From Polytrichum commune (lineage: Eukaryota; Streptophyta; Polytrichopsida; Polytrichales; Polytrichaceae), in NCBI GenBank assembly GCA_950295325.1, contig OX485806.1:42532001-42596000 (forward strand): a stretch of DNA of 64,000 nt, in the 5' to 3' direction. Each line of letters opens with the position of its first letter. Positions within the stretch are counted from its first letter, which is position 1. Made by a program: the position numbers and the translations under genes. The notes beneath the pieces were generated by a model. That model was given only the letters and a program-made list of their open reading frames with translations. It was not told where the DNA came from and ran no database searches. Of this stretch, positions 1 through 11,424 are shown piece after piece.

Positions 1-647
1 TCACAAACCCTGCCCACTTTCATACAAGTGCAGCTATCTAACCTGACATGATGGCTGAATCCAAAGTCAAAAACAACACAAAGCAACCACCTTAGGCCCC
101 CTACTTACATGGAAAGCCCACCCAATTTCATTCGCGTAGCCTGTAGGACCCCTAAGCAGATGACTGAACTGCAAGCAAAATACATCACATATCTGGCCTG
201 CCAGGGGGTTCCGTTGGCGGCACCCTCTTCTGAGGCTACACAAAATTCACAAACCCTGCCCACTTTCATACAAGTGCAGCTATCTAACCTGACCACATGG
301 CTGAATCCAAAGTCAAAAACAACACAAAGCAACCACCTTAGGCCCCCTACTTACATGGAAAGCCCACCCAATTTCATTCCAGTAGCCTGTAGGACCCCTA
401 AGCAGATGACTGAACTGCAAGCAAAATACAGCACATATCTGGCCTGCCAGGGGCTGCCATTGGCGGCACCCTCTTCTGAGGCTACACAAAATTCACAAAC
501 CTTGTCCACTTTCATACAAGTGCAGCTATCTAACCTGACCACATGGCTGAATCCAATGTCAAAAACAACACAAAGCAACCACCTTAGCCCCCCTACTTAC
601 ATGGAAAGCCCACCCAATTTCATTCAAGTCGCCTGTAGAGCCCCTAA
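1..647 (+). repeat. Seven-monomer-offset duplication, left copy
   Basis: This stretch reads the same as 1723-2369, an offset of 1722 bp (7 x 246). It includes three private marks: the unusual CTGACATGATGG form of the stop switch, the CATTCGCGTAGCC head, and ATCCAATGTC in place of ATCCAAAGTC. The copies part at 648 (G here, C at 2370). The array probably repeats this seven-monomer unit to the left of the window. Confidence 0.92.
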
Positions 648-694
648 GCAGATGACTGAACTGCACGCAAAATGCATCATATATCTGGCCTGGC

Positions 695-720
695 AGAGGG
701 TGCCGTTGGCGGCACCCTCT
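695..720. other. Extended perfect 11-bp hairpin variant
   Basis: In monomers with CAGAGGGTGCC instead of CAGGGGGTGCC, the G-to-A change repairs the only mismatch in the outer stem. The result is an exact 11-bp stem: AGAGGGTGCCG at 695-705, a TTGG loop at 706-709, and CGGCACCCTCT at 710-720. The variant is limited to the left zone (for example about 600-1080, 3.8-4.5 kb, 5.3 kb, 6.5 kb, 7.7-9.4 kb, 10.7 kb) and to the related patch at 45.8-47.8 kb. Confidence 0.9.
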
Positions 721-1722
721 TCTGAGGCTACACAAAATTCACAAACCCTGCCCACTTTCATACAAGTGCAGCTATCTAACCTGACCACATGGCTGAATCC
801 AAAGTCAAAAACAACACAAAGCAACCACCTTAGGCCCCCTACTTACATGGAAAGCCCACCCAATTTCATTCAAGTCGCCTGTAGAGCCCCTAAGCAGATG
901 ACTGAACTGCAAGCAAAATGCATCATATATCTGGCCTGGCAGAGGGTGCCGTTGGCGGCACCCTCTTCTGAGGCTACACAAAATTCACAAACCCTGCCCA
1001 CTTTCATACAAGTGCAGCTATCTAACCTGACCACATGGCTGAATCCAAAGTCAAAAACAACACAAAGCAACCACCTTAGGCCCCCTACTTACATGGAAAG
1101 CCCACCCAATTTCATTCAAGTCGCCTGTAGAGCCCCTAACCAGATGACTGAACTGCAAGTAAAATGCATCACATATCTGGCCTGCCAGGGGGTGCCGTTG
1201 GCGGCACCGTCTTCTGAGGCTACACAAAATTCACAAACCCTGCCCACTTTCATACAAGTGCAGCTATCTAACCTGACCACATGGCTGAATCCAAAGTCAA
1301 AAACAACACAAAGCAACCACCTTAGCCCCCCTACTTACATGGAAAGCCCACCCAATTTCATTCCAGTAGCCTGTAGAGCCCCTAACCAGATGACTGAACT
1401 GCAAGCAAAATACATCACATATCTGGCCTGCCAGGGGGTGCCGTTGGCGGCACGCTCTTCTGAGGCTACACAAAATTCACAAACCCTGCCCACTTTCATA
1501 CAAGTGCAGCTATCTAACCTGACCACATGGCTGAATCCAAAGTCAAAAACAACACAAAGCAACCACCTTAGGCCCCCTACTTACATGGAAAGCCCACCCA
1601 ATTTCATTCGCGTAGCCTGTAGGACCCCTAAGCAGATGACTGAACTGCAAGCAAAATACATCACATATCTGGCCTGCCAGGGGGTTCCGTTGGCGGCACC
1701 CTCTTCTGAGGCTACACAAAAT

Positions 1723-2369
1723 TCACAAACCCTGCCCACTTTCATACAAGTGCAGCTATCTAACCTGACATGATGGCTGAATCCAAAGTCAAAAACAACA
1801 CAAAGCAACCACCTTAGGCCCCCTACTTACATGGAAAGCCCACCCAATTTCATTCGCGTAGCCTGTAGGACCCCTAAGCAGATGACTGAACTGCAAGCAA
1901 AATACATCACATATCTGGCCTGCCAGGGGGTTCCGTTGGCGGCACCCTCTTCTGAGGCTACACAAAATTCACAAACCCTGCCCACTTTCATACAAGTGCA
2001 GCTATCTAACCTGACCACATGGCTGAATCCAAAGTCAAAAACAACACAAAGCAACCACCTTAGGCCCCCTACTTACATGGAAAGCCCACCCAATTTCATT
2101 CCAGTAGCCTGTAGGACCCCTAAGCAGATGACTGAACTGCAAGCAAAATACAGCACATATCTGGCCTGCCAGGGGCTGCCATTGGCGGCACCCTCTTCTG
2201 AGGCTACACAAAATTCACAAACCTTGTCCACTTTCATACAAGTGCAGCTATCTAACCTGACCACATGGCTGAATCCAATGTCAAAAACAACACAAAGCAA
2301 CCACCTTAGCCCCCCTACTTACATGGAAAGCCCACCCAATTTCATTCAAGTCGCCTGTAGAGCCCCTAA
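1723..2369 (+). repeat. Seven-monomer-offset duplication, right copy
   Basis: Partner of 1-647, with the same private variants. After 2370 the two blocks follow different monomer orders. The monomers that follow the left copy (601-1092, with CACGCAAAATGC) reappear at 4045-4536. This points to an insertion or exchange of about seven monomers between these points. Confidence 0.92.
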
Positions 2370-2568
2370 CCAGATGACTGAACTGCAAGTAAAATGCATC
2401 ACATATCTGGCCTGCCAGGGGGTGCCGTTGGCGGCACCCTCTTCTGAGGCTACACAAAATTCACAAACCCTGCCCACTTTCATACAAGTGCAGCTATCTA
2501 ACCTGACCACATGGCTGAATCCAAAGTCAAAAACAACACAAAGCAACCACCTTAGGCCCCCTACTTAC
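2323..2568 (+). repeat. Representative Q-type monomer, with anatomy
   Basis: This is a typical monomer counted from the ATG. Bases 1-60 hold the family-defining block (Q type CAAGTCG...AGAGCCCC; P type CCAGTAG...AGGACCCC). Bases 61-95 hold the variable GTAAAATGC / GCAAAATAC site and the CTGGCCTGCC / CTGCACTGCC / CTGGCCTGGC site. Bases 98-117 are the GC-rich inverted repeat. Bases 130-180 are the ACACAAAATTCACAAACC tract and CTTTCATACAAGTGCAG. Bases 181-192 hold the CTGACCACATGG / CTGACCTGATGG switch. Bases 200-230 are an A/C-only-like tract, and bases 228-243 the CCTTAGGCCCCC / CCTTAGCCCCCC / CCTTACGCCCCC switch. The orientation is arbitrary and taken from the given strand. Confidence 0.95.
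2420..2439. other. Perfect 8-bp GC-rich inverted repeat, 4-base loop (in most monomers)
   Basis: GGGTGCCG at 2420-2427 and CGGCACCC at 2432-2439 are exact reverse complements around a TTGG loop. On the outer side, two further pairs can form beyond one G.T mismatch. The motif recurs at the same monomer position across the array, so several hundred bases of every kilobase lie near a potential cruciform or hairpin. Satellites lacking a CENP-B box are reported to be enriched for such dyads. Whether this one extrudes in vivo is inference. Confidence 0.9.
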
Positions 2569-4536
2569 ATGGAAAGCCCACCCAATTTCATTCAAGTCGC
2601 CTGTAGAGCCCCTAACCAGATGACTGAACTGCAAGTAAAATGCATCACATATCTGGCCTGCCAGGGGGTGCCGTTGGCGGCACCCTCTTCTGAGGCTACA
2701 CAAAATTCACAAACCCTGCCCACTTTCATACAAGTGCAGCTATCTAACCTGACCACATGGCTGAATCCAAAGTCAAAAACAACACAAAGCAACCACCTTA
2801 GGCCCCCTACTTACATGGAAAGCCCACCCAATTTCATTCAAGTCGCCTGTAGAGCCCCTAACCAGATGACTGAACTGCAAGTAAAATGCATCACATATCT
2901 GGCCTGCCAGGGGGTGCCGTTGGCGGCACCCTCTTCTGAGGCTACACAAAATTCACAAACCCTGCCCACTTTCATACAAGTGCAGCTATCTAACCTGACC
3001 ACATGGCTGAATCCAAAGTCAAAAACAACACAAAGCAACCACCTTAGGCCCCCTACTTACATGGAAAGCCCACCCAATTTCATTCCAGTAGCCTGTAGGA
3101 CCCCTAAGCAGATGACTGAACTGCAAGCAAAATACAGCACATATCTGGCCTGCCAGGGGGTGCCGTTGGCGGCACCCTCTTCTGAGGCTACACAAAATTC
3201 ACAAACCCTGCCCACTTTCATACAAGTGCAGCTATCTAACCTGACCACATGGCTGAATCCAAAGTCAAAAACAACACAAAGGAACCACCTTAGGCCCCCT
3301 ACTTACATGGAAAGCCCACCCAATTTCATTCAAGTCGCCTGTAGAGCCCCTAAGCAGATGACTGAACTGCAAGTAAAATGCATCACATATCTGCACTGCC
3401 AGGGGGTGCCGTTGGCGGCACCCTCTTCTGAGGCTACACAAAATTCACAAACCCTGCGCACTTTCATACAAGTGCAGCTATCTAACCTGACCACATGGCT
3501 GAATCCAAAGTCAAAAACAACACAAAGCAACCACCTTAGGCCCCCTACTTACATGGAAAGCCCACCCAATTTCATTCCAGTAGCCTGTAGGACCCCTAAG
3601 CAGATGACTGAACTGCAAGCAAAATACATCACATATCTGGCCTGCCAGGGGGTCCCGTTGGCGGCACCCTCTTCTGAGGCTACACAAAATTCACAAACAC
3701 TGCCCACTTTCATACAAGTGCAGCTATCTAACCTGACCACATGGCTGAATCCAAAGTCAAAAACAACACAAAGCAACCACCTTAGCCCCCCTACTTACAT
3801 GGAAAGCCCACCCAATTTCATTCAAGTCGCATGTAGAGCCCCTAACCAGATGAGTGAACTGCAAGCAAAATGCATCATATATCTGGCCTGGCAGAGGGTG
3901 CCGTTGGCGGCACCCTCTTCTGAGGCTACACAAAATTCACAAACCCTGCCCACTTTCATACAAGTGCAGCTATCTAACCTGACCACATGGCTGAATCCAA
4001 AGTCAAAAACAACACAAAGCAACCACCTTAGCCCCCCTACTTACATGGAAAGCCCACCCAATTTCATTCAAGTCGCCTGTAGAGCCCCTAAGCAGATGAC
4101 TGAACTGCACGCAAAATGCATCATATATCTGGCCTGGCAGAGGGTGCCGTTGGCGGCACCCTCTTCTGAGGCTACACAAAATTCACAAACCCTGCCCACT
4201 TTCATACAAGTGCAGCTATCTAACCTGACCACATGGCTGAATCCAAAGTCAAAAACAACACAAAGCAACCACCTTAGGCCCCCTACTTACATGGAAAGCC
4301 CACCCAATTTCATTCAAGTCGCCTGTAGAGCCCCTAAGCAGATGACTGAACTGCAAGCAAAATGCATCATATATCTGGCCTGGCAGAGGGTGCCGTTGGC
4401 GGCACCCTCTTCTGAGGCTACACAAAATTCACAAACCCTGCCCACTTTCATACAAGTGCAGCTATCTAACCTGACCACATGGCTGAATCCAAAGTCAAAA
4501 ACAACACAAAGCAACCACCTTAGGCCCCCTACTTAC

Positions 4537-5766
4537 ATGGAAAGCCCACCCAATTTCATTCAAGTCGCCTGTAGAGCCCCTAAGCAGATGACTGAACTGC
4601 AAGTAAAATGCATCACATATCTGGCCTGCCAGGGGGTGCCGTTGGCGGCACCCTCTTCTGAGGCTACACAAAATTCACAAACCCTGCCCACTTTCATACA
4701 AGTGCAGCTATCTAACCTGACCTGATGGCTGAATCCAAAGTCAAAAACAACACAAAGCAACCACCTTAGGCCCCCTACTTACATGGAAAGCCCACCCAAT
4801 TTCATTCAAGTCCCCTGTAGAGCCCCTAAGCAGATGACTGAACTGCAAGTAAAATGCATCACATATCTGGCCTGGCAGGGGGTGCCGTTGGCGGCACCCT
4901 CTTCTGAGGCTACACAAAATTCACAAACCCTGCCCACTTTCATACAAGTGCAGCTATCTAACCTGACCACATGGCTGAATCCAAAGTCAAAAACAACACA
5001 AAGCAACCACCTTACGCCCCCTACTTACATGGAAAGCCCACCCAATTTCATTCAAGTCGCCTGTAGAGCCCCTAACCAGATGACTGAACTGCAAGCAAAA
5101 TACATCACATATCTGGCCTGCCAGGGGGTTCCGTTGGCGGCACCCTCTTCTAAGGCTACACAAAATTCACAAACCTTGTCCACTTTCATACAAGTGCAGC
5201 TATCTAACCTGACCACATGGCTGAATCCAAAGTCAAAAACAACACAAAGCAACCACCTTAGCCCCCCTACTTACATGGAAAGCCCACCCAATTTCATTCA
5301 AGTCGCCTGTAGAGCCCCTAACCAGATGACTGAACTGCAAGTAAAATGCATCATATATCTGGCCTGGCAGAGGGTGCCGTTGGCGGCACCCTCTTCTGAG
5401 GCTACACAAAATTCACAAACCCTGCCCACTTTCATACAAGTGCAGCTATCTAACCTGACCACATGGCTGAATCCAAAGTCAAAAACAACACAAAGCAACC
5501 ACCTTAGGCCCCCTACTTACATGGAAAGCCCACCCAATTTCATTCCAGTAGCCTGTAGGACCCCTAAGCAGATGACTGAACTGCAAGCAAAATACAGCAC
5601 ATATCTGGCCTGCCAGGGGCTGCCGTTGGCGGCACCCTCTTCTGAGGCTACACAAAATTCACAAACCTTGTCCACTTTCATACAAGTGCAGCTATCTAAC
5701 CTGACCACATGGCTGAATCCAAAGTCAAAAACAACACAAAGGAACCACCTTAGGCCCCCTACTTAC
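4537..5766 (+). repeat. Five-monomer unit (1230 bp), copy 1
   Basis: Five monomers in the order: TGA-bearing Q type; AAGTCCCCTG head with the AW variant; TCTAAGGCTACA with CTTGTCCACT; the CAGAGGG hairpin type; P type with TACAGCACAT and CAAAGGAACC. The next 1230 bp repeat this order. The shared private variants (AAGTCCCC, TCTAAGGC, CAAAGGAACC) make it a true block duplication and not chance similarity. Confidence 0.92.
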
Positions 5767-6996
5767 ATGGAAAGCCCACCCAATTTCATTCAAGTCGCCT
5801 GTAGAGCCCCTAAGCAGATGACTGAACTGCAAGTAAAATGCATCACATATCTGGCCTGCCAGGGGGTGCCGTTGGCGGCACCCTCTTCTGAGGCTACACA
5901 AAATTCACAAACCCTGCCCACTTTCATACAAGTGCAGCTATCTAACCTGACCTGATGGCTGAATCCAAAGTCAAAAACAACACAAAGCAACCACCTTAGG
6001 CCCCCTACTTACATGGAAAGCCCACCCAATTTCATTCAAGTCCCCTGTAGAGCCCCTAAGCAGATGACTGAACTGCAAGTAAAATGCATCACATATCTGG
6101 CCTGGCAGGGGGTGCCGTTGGCGGCACCCTCTTCTGAGGCTACACAAAATTCACAAACCCTGCCCACTTTCATACAAGTGCAGCTATCTAACCTGACCAC
6201 ATGGCTGAATCCAAAGTCAAAAACAACACAAAGCAACCACCTTACGCCCCCTACTTACATGGAAAGCCCACCCAATTTCATTCAAGTCGCCTGTAGAGCC
6301 CCTAACCAGATGACTGAACTGCAAGCAAAATACATCACATATCTGGCCTGCCAGGGGGTTCCGTTGGCGGCACCCTCTTCTAAGGCTACACAAAATTCAC
6401 AAACCTTGTCCACTTTCATACAAGTGCAGCTATCTAACCTGACCACATGGCTGAATCCAAAGTCAAAAACAACACAAAGCAACCACCTTAGCCCCCCTAC
6501 TTACATGGAAAGCCCACCCAATTTCATTCAAGTCGCCTGTAGAGCCCCTAACCAGATGACTGAACTGCAAGTAAAATGCATCATATATCTGGCCTGGCAG
6601 AGGGTGCCGTTGGCGGCACCCTCTTCTGAGGCTACACAAAATTCACAAACCCTGCCCACTTTCATACAAGTGCAGCTATCTAACCTGACCACATGGCTGA
6701 ATCCAAAGTCAAAAACAACACAAAGCAACCACCTTAGGCCCCCTACTTACATGGAAAGTCCACCCAATTTCATTCCAGTAGCCTGTAGGACCCCTAAGCA
6801 GATGACTGAACTGCAAGCAAAATACAGCACATATCTGGCCTGCCAGGGGCTGCCGTTGGCGGCACCCTCTTCTGAGGCTACACAAAATTCACAAACCTTG
6901 TCCACTTTCATACAAGTGCAGCTATCTAACCTGACCACATGGCTGAATCCAAAGTCAAAAACAACACAAAGGAACCACCTTAGGCCCCCTACTTAC
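5767..6996 (+). repeat. Five-monomer unit (1230 bp), copy 2
   Basis: Copy of 4537-5766 in direct tandem. I noticed one difference, GGAAAGTCC near 6757 against GGAAAGCCC. After 6997 the next monomer has CTGCACTGCC and not CTGGCCTGCC, which ends the repeat. Confidence 0.92.
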
Positions 6997-7488
6997 ATGG
7001 AAAGCCCACCCAATTTCATTCAAGTCGCCTGTAGAGCCCCTAAGCAGATGACTGAACTGCAAGTAAAATGCATCACATATCTGCACTGCCAGGGGGTGCC
7101 GTTGGCGGCACCCTCTTCTGAGGCTACACAAAATTCACAAACCCTGCCCACTTTCATACAAGTGCAGCTATCTAACCTGACCACATGGCTGAATCCAAAG
7201 TCAAAAACAACACAAAGCAACCACCTTAGGCCCCCTACTTACATGGAAAGCCCACCCAATTTCATTCCAGTAGCCTGTAGGACCCCTAAGCAGATGACTG
7301 AACTGCAAGCAAAATACATCACATATCTGGCCTGCCAGGGGGTCCCGTTGGCGGCACCCTCTTCTGAGGCTACACAAAATTCACAAACCTTGTCCACTTT
7401 CATACAAGTGCAGCTATCTAACCTGACCACATGGCTGAATCCAAAGTCAAAAACAACACAAAGGAACCACCTTAGGCCCCCTACTTAC

Positions 7489-8472
7489 ATGGAAAGCCCA
7501 CCCAATTTCATTCAAGTCGCCTGTAGAGCCCCTAAGCAGATGACTGAACTGCAAGTAAAATGCATCACATATCTGCACTGCCAGGGGGTGCCGTTGGCGG
7601 CACCCTCTTCTGAGGCTACACAAAATTCACAAACCCTGCCCACTTTCATACAAGTGCAGCTATCTAACCTGACCACATGGCTGAATCCAAAGTCAAAAAC
7701 AACACAAAGCAACCACCTTAGGCCCCCTACTTACATGGAAAGCCCACCCAATTTCATTCAAGTCGCCTGTAGAGCCCCTAACCAGATGAGTGAACTGCAA
7801 GCAAAATGCATCATATATCTGGCCTGGCAGAGGGTGCCGTTGGCGGCACCCTCTTCTGAGGCTACACAAAATTCACAAACCCTGCCCACTTTCATACAAG
7901 TGCAGCTATCTAACCTGACCACATGGCTGAATCCAAAGTCAAAAACAACACAAAGCAACCACCTTAGCCCCCCTACTTACATGGAAAGCCCACCCAATTT
8001 CATTCAAGTCGCATGTAGAGCCCCTAACCAGATGAGTGAACTGCAAGCAAAATGCATCATATATCTGGCCTGGCAGAGGGTGCCGTTGGCGGCACCCTCT
8101 TCTGAGGCTACACAAAATTCACAAACCCTGCCCACTTTCATACAAGTGCAGCTATCTAACCTGACCACATGGCTGAATCCAAAGTCAAAAACAACACAAA
8201 GCAACCACCTTAGGCCCCCTACTTACATGGAAAGCCCACCCAATTTCATTCAAGTCGCCTGTAGAGCCCCTAAGCAGATGACTGAACTGCAAGCAAAATG
8301 CATCATATATCTGGCCTGGCAGAGGGTGCCGTTGGCGGCACCCTCTTCTGAGGCTACACAAAATTCACAAACCCTGCCCACTTTCATACAAGTGCAGCTA
8401 TCTAACCTGACCACATGGCTGAATCCAAAGTCAAAAACAACACAAAGCAACCACCTTAGGCCCCCTACTTAC
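7489..8472 (+). repeat. Four-monomer unit (984 bp), copy 1
   Basis: Order: HC-type Q monomer; two GATGAGTGAACTG monomers (the second with AAGTCGCATG); GCAAAATGC with the CAGAGGG hairpin. The following 984 bp have the same order. Confidence 0.92.
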
Positions 8473-9456
8473 ATGGAAAGCCCACCCAATTTCATTCAAG
8501 TCGCCTGTAGAGCCCCTAAGCAGATGACTGAACTGCAAGTAAAATGCATCACATATCTGCACTGCCAGGGGGTGCCGTTGGCGGCACCCTCTTCTGAGGC
8601 TACACAAAATTCACAAACCCTGCCCACTTTCATACAAGTGCAGCTATCTAACCTGACCACATGGCTGAATCCAAAGTCAAAAACAACACAAAGCAACCAC
8701 CTTAGGCCCCCTACTTACATGGAAAGCCCACCCAATTTCATTCAAGTCGCCTGTAGAGCCCCTAACCAGATGAGTGAACTGCAAGCAAAATGCATCATAT
8801 ATCTGGCCTGGCAGAGGGTGCCGTTGGCGGCACCCTCTTCTGAGGCTACACAAAATTCACAAACCCTGCCCACTTTCATACAAGTGCAGCTATCTAACCT
8901 GACCACATGGCTGAATCCAAAGTCAAAAACAACACAAAGCAACCACCTTAGCCCCCCTACTTACATGGAAAGCCCACCCAATTTCATTCAAGTCGCATGT
9001 AGAGCCCCTAACCAGATGAGTGAACTGCAAGCAAAATGCATCATATATCTGGCCTGGCAGAGGGTGCCGTTGGCGGCACCCTCTTCTGAGGCTACACAAA
9101 ATTCACAAACCCTGCCCACTTTCATACAAGTGCAGCTATCTAACCTGACCACATGGCTGAATCCAAAGTCAAAAACAACACAAAGCAACCACCTTAGGCC
9201 CCCTACTTACATGGAAAGCCCACCCAATTTCATTCAAGTCGCCTGTAGAGCCCCTAAGCAGATGACTGAACTGCAAGCAAAATGCATCATATATCTGGCC
9301 TGGCAGAGGGTGCCGTTGGCGGCACCCTCTTCTGAGGCTACACAAAATTCACAAACCCTGCCCACTTTCATACAAGTGCAGCTATCTAACCTGACCACAT
9401 GGCTGAATCCAAAGTCAAAAACAACACAAAGCAACCACCTTAGGCCCCCTACTTAC
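8473..9456 (+). repeat. Four-monomer unit (984 bp), copy 2
   Basis: Tandem copy of 7489-8472 with no difference seen by eye. It is closed at 9457 by a TGA-bearing monomer. Confidence 0.92.
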
Positions 9457-10194
9457 ATGGAAAGCCCACCCAATTTCATTCAAGTCGCCTGTAGAGCCCC
9501 TAAGCAGATGACTGAACTGCAAGTAAAATGCATCACATATCTGGCCTGCCAGGGGGTGCCGTTGGCGGCACCCTCTTCTGAGGCTACACAAAATTCACAA
9601 ACCCTGCCCACTTTCATACAAGTGCAGCTATCTAACCTGACCTGATGGCTGAATCCAAAGTCAAAAACAACACAAAGCAACCACCTTAGGCCCCCTACTT
9701 ACATGGAAAGCCCACCCAATTTCATTCAAGTCCCCTGTAGAGCCCCTAAGCAGATGACTGAACTGCAAGTAAAATGCATCACATATCTGGCCTGCCAGGG
9801 GGTGCCGTTGGCGGCACCCTCTTCTGAGGCTACACAAAATTCACAAACCCTGCCCACTTTCATACAAGTGCAGCTATCTAACCTGACCACATGGCTGAAT
9901 CCAAAGTCAAAAACAACACAAAGCAACCACCTTACGCCCCCTACTTACATGGAAAGCCCACCCAATTTCATTCAAGTCGCCTGTAGAGCCCCTAACCAGA
10001 TGACTGAACTGCAAGTAAAATGCATCACATATCTGCACTGCCAGGGGGTGCCGTTGGCGGCACCCTCTTCTGAGGCTACACAAAATTCACAAACCCTGCC
10101 CACTTTCATACAAGTGCAGCTATCTAACCTGACCTGATGGCTGAATCCAAAGTCAAAAACAACACAAAGCAACCACCTTAGGCCCCCTACTTAC

Positions 10195-11424
10195 ATGGAA
10201 AGCCCACCCAATTTCATTCAAGTCCCCTGTAGAGCCCCTAAGCAGATGACTGAACTGCAAGTAAAATGCATCACATATCTGGCCTGGCAGGGGGTGCCGT
10301 TGGCGGCACCCTCTTCTGAGGCTACACAAAATTCACAAACCCTGCCCACTTTCATACAAGTGCAGCTATCTAACCTGACCACATGGCTGAATCCAAAGTC
10401 AAAAACAACACAAAGCAACCACCTTAGGCCCCCTACTTACATGGAAAGCCCACCCAATTTCATTCCAGTAGCCTGTAGGACCCCTAAGCAGATGACTGAA
10501 CTGCAAGCAAAATACATCACATATCTGGCCTGCCAGGGGGTCCCGTTGGCGGCACCCTCTTCTGAGGCTACACAAAATTCACAAACCCTGCCCACTTTCA
10601 TACAAGTGCAGCTATCTAACCTGACCACATGGCTGAATCCAAAGTCAAAAACAACACAAAGCAACCACCTTACGCCCCCTACTTACATGGAAAGCCCACC
10701 CAATTTCATTCAAGTCGCCTGTAGAGCCCCTAACCAGATGACTGAACTGCAAGCAAAATGCATCATATATCTGGCCTGGCAGAGGGTGCCGTTGGCGGCA
10801 CCCTCTTCTGAGGCTACACAAAATTCACAAACCCTGCCCACTTTCATACAAGTGCAGCTATCTAACCTGACCACATGGCTGAATCCAAAGTCAAAAACAA
10901 CACAAAGCAACCACCTTAGGCCCCCTACTTACATGGAAAGCCCACCCAATTTCATTCAAGTCGCCTGTAGAGCCCCTAACCAGATGACTGAACTGCAATC
11001 AAAATACATCACATATCTGGCCTGCCGGGGGGTGCCGTTGGCGGCACCGTCTTCTGAGGCTACACAAAATTCACAAACCCTGCCCACTTTCATACAAGTG
11101 CAGCTATCTAACCTGACCACATGGCTGAATCCAAAGTCAAAAACAACACAAAGCAACCACCTTAGCCCCCCTACTTACATGGAAAGCCCACCCAATTTCA
11201 TTCCAGTAGCCTGTAGGACCCCTAAGCAGATGACTGAACTGCAATCAAAATACATCACATATCTGGCCTGGCAGGGGGTGCCGTTGGCGGCACCCTCTTC
11301 TGAGGCAACACAAAATTCACAAACCCTGCCCACTTTCATACAAGTGCAGCTATTTAACCTGACCACATGGCTGAATCCAAAGTCAAAAACAACACAAAGC
11401 AACCACCTTAGCCCCCTTTCTTAC
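10195..11424 (+). repeat. Five-monomer block that reappears at 47.1-48.3 kb
   Basis: Order: AAGTCCCCTG head with AW; P type with GGTCCCGTTGG; the CAGAGGG hairpin type; CTGCAATCAAAATAC with CTGCCGGGG; CTGCAATCAAAATAC with GAGGCAACAC. The same order is present at 47076-48303. The paired private variants CAATCAAAATAC and GAGGCAACAC make the relation clear. Confidence 0.85.

Larger units (their letters stand above)
2323..3060 (+). repeat. Three consecutive identical monomers
   Basis: The monomers at 2323, 2569 and 2815 look identical base for base. This is the shortest-period local amplification in the window and suggests a recent one-unit slippage or unequal exchange. Confidence 0.88.
6013..9645 (+). 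other. Longest open frame (1210 codons), judged non-coding
   Basis: The monomer is 82 codons long, so a frame with no stop in one monomer stays open in the next. This is the longest such run, about 14.8 monomers. The conceptual repeat begins MESPPNFIQV and holds one NLT sequon and no predicted hydrophobic segment. Against a gene: the frame ends at a satellite variant that recurs in about a quarter of monomers. Monomer differences mostly change the residue (Q/P/R, K/N, A/V, Y/C, L/Q/R). Single-base losses shift the frame elsewhere. There is no non-repeat start, end, promoter or splice context. A repeat-encoded peptide cannot be excluded without transcript data. Confidence 0.85.

Noticed and set aside
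105-332. Reverse-strand 66-75 codon ORFs in nearly every monomer
   Set aside because: They are the antisense of the same unit, ended once per monomer by the TTACAT motif. They have no separate support, and their variation mirrors the forward strand.
2290-2350. G-quadruplex on the reverse strand (GGGTGGG and GGGGG runs near the unit border)
   Set aside because: The runs are separated by about 15 and 30 bases, so four runs cannot be joined with usual short loops.
2401-2420. Second small hairpin CTGGC-CT-GCCAG
   Set aside because: A five-base stem with a two-base loop is too weak to stress, and it is destroyed in the common CTGCACTGCC and CTGGCCTGGC variants.
2428-2445. CCGTTGGCGG as a second CENP-B-like core
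   Set aside because: It lacks TTCG at the needed place and the spaced A and CGGG. The resemblance is only GTTGG.
1831-4725. Giant tandem-repeat protein gene (964 codons, with similar frames at 109, 6013, 10195, 34968, 36197 and 58141)
   Set aside because: The open frame follows from a 246-bp period with no stop in the consensus. Stops recur at a satellite variant, single-base losses shift the frame, most differences change residues, and there is no unique 5' or 3' sequence.
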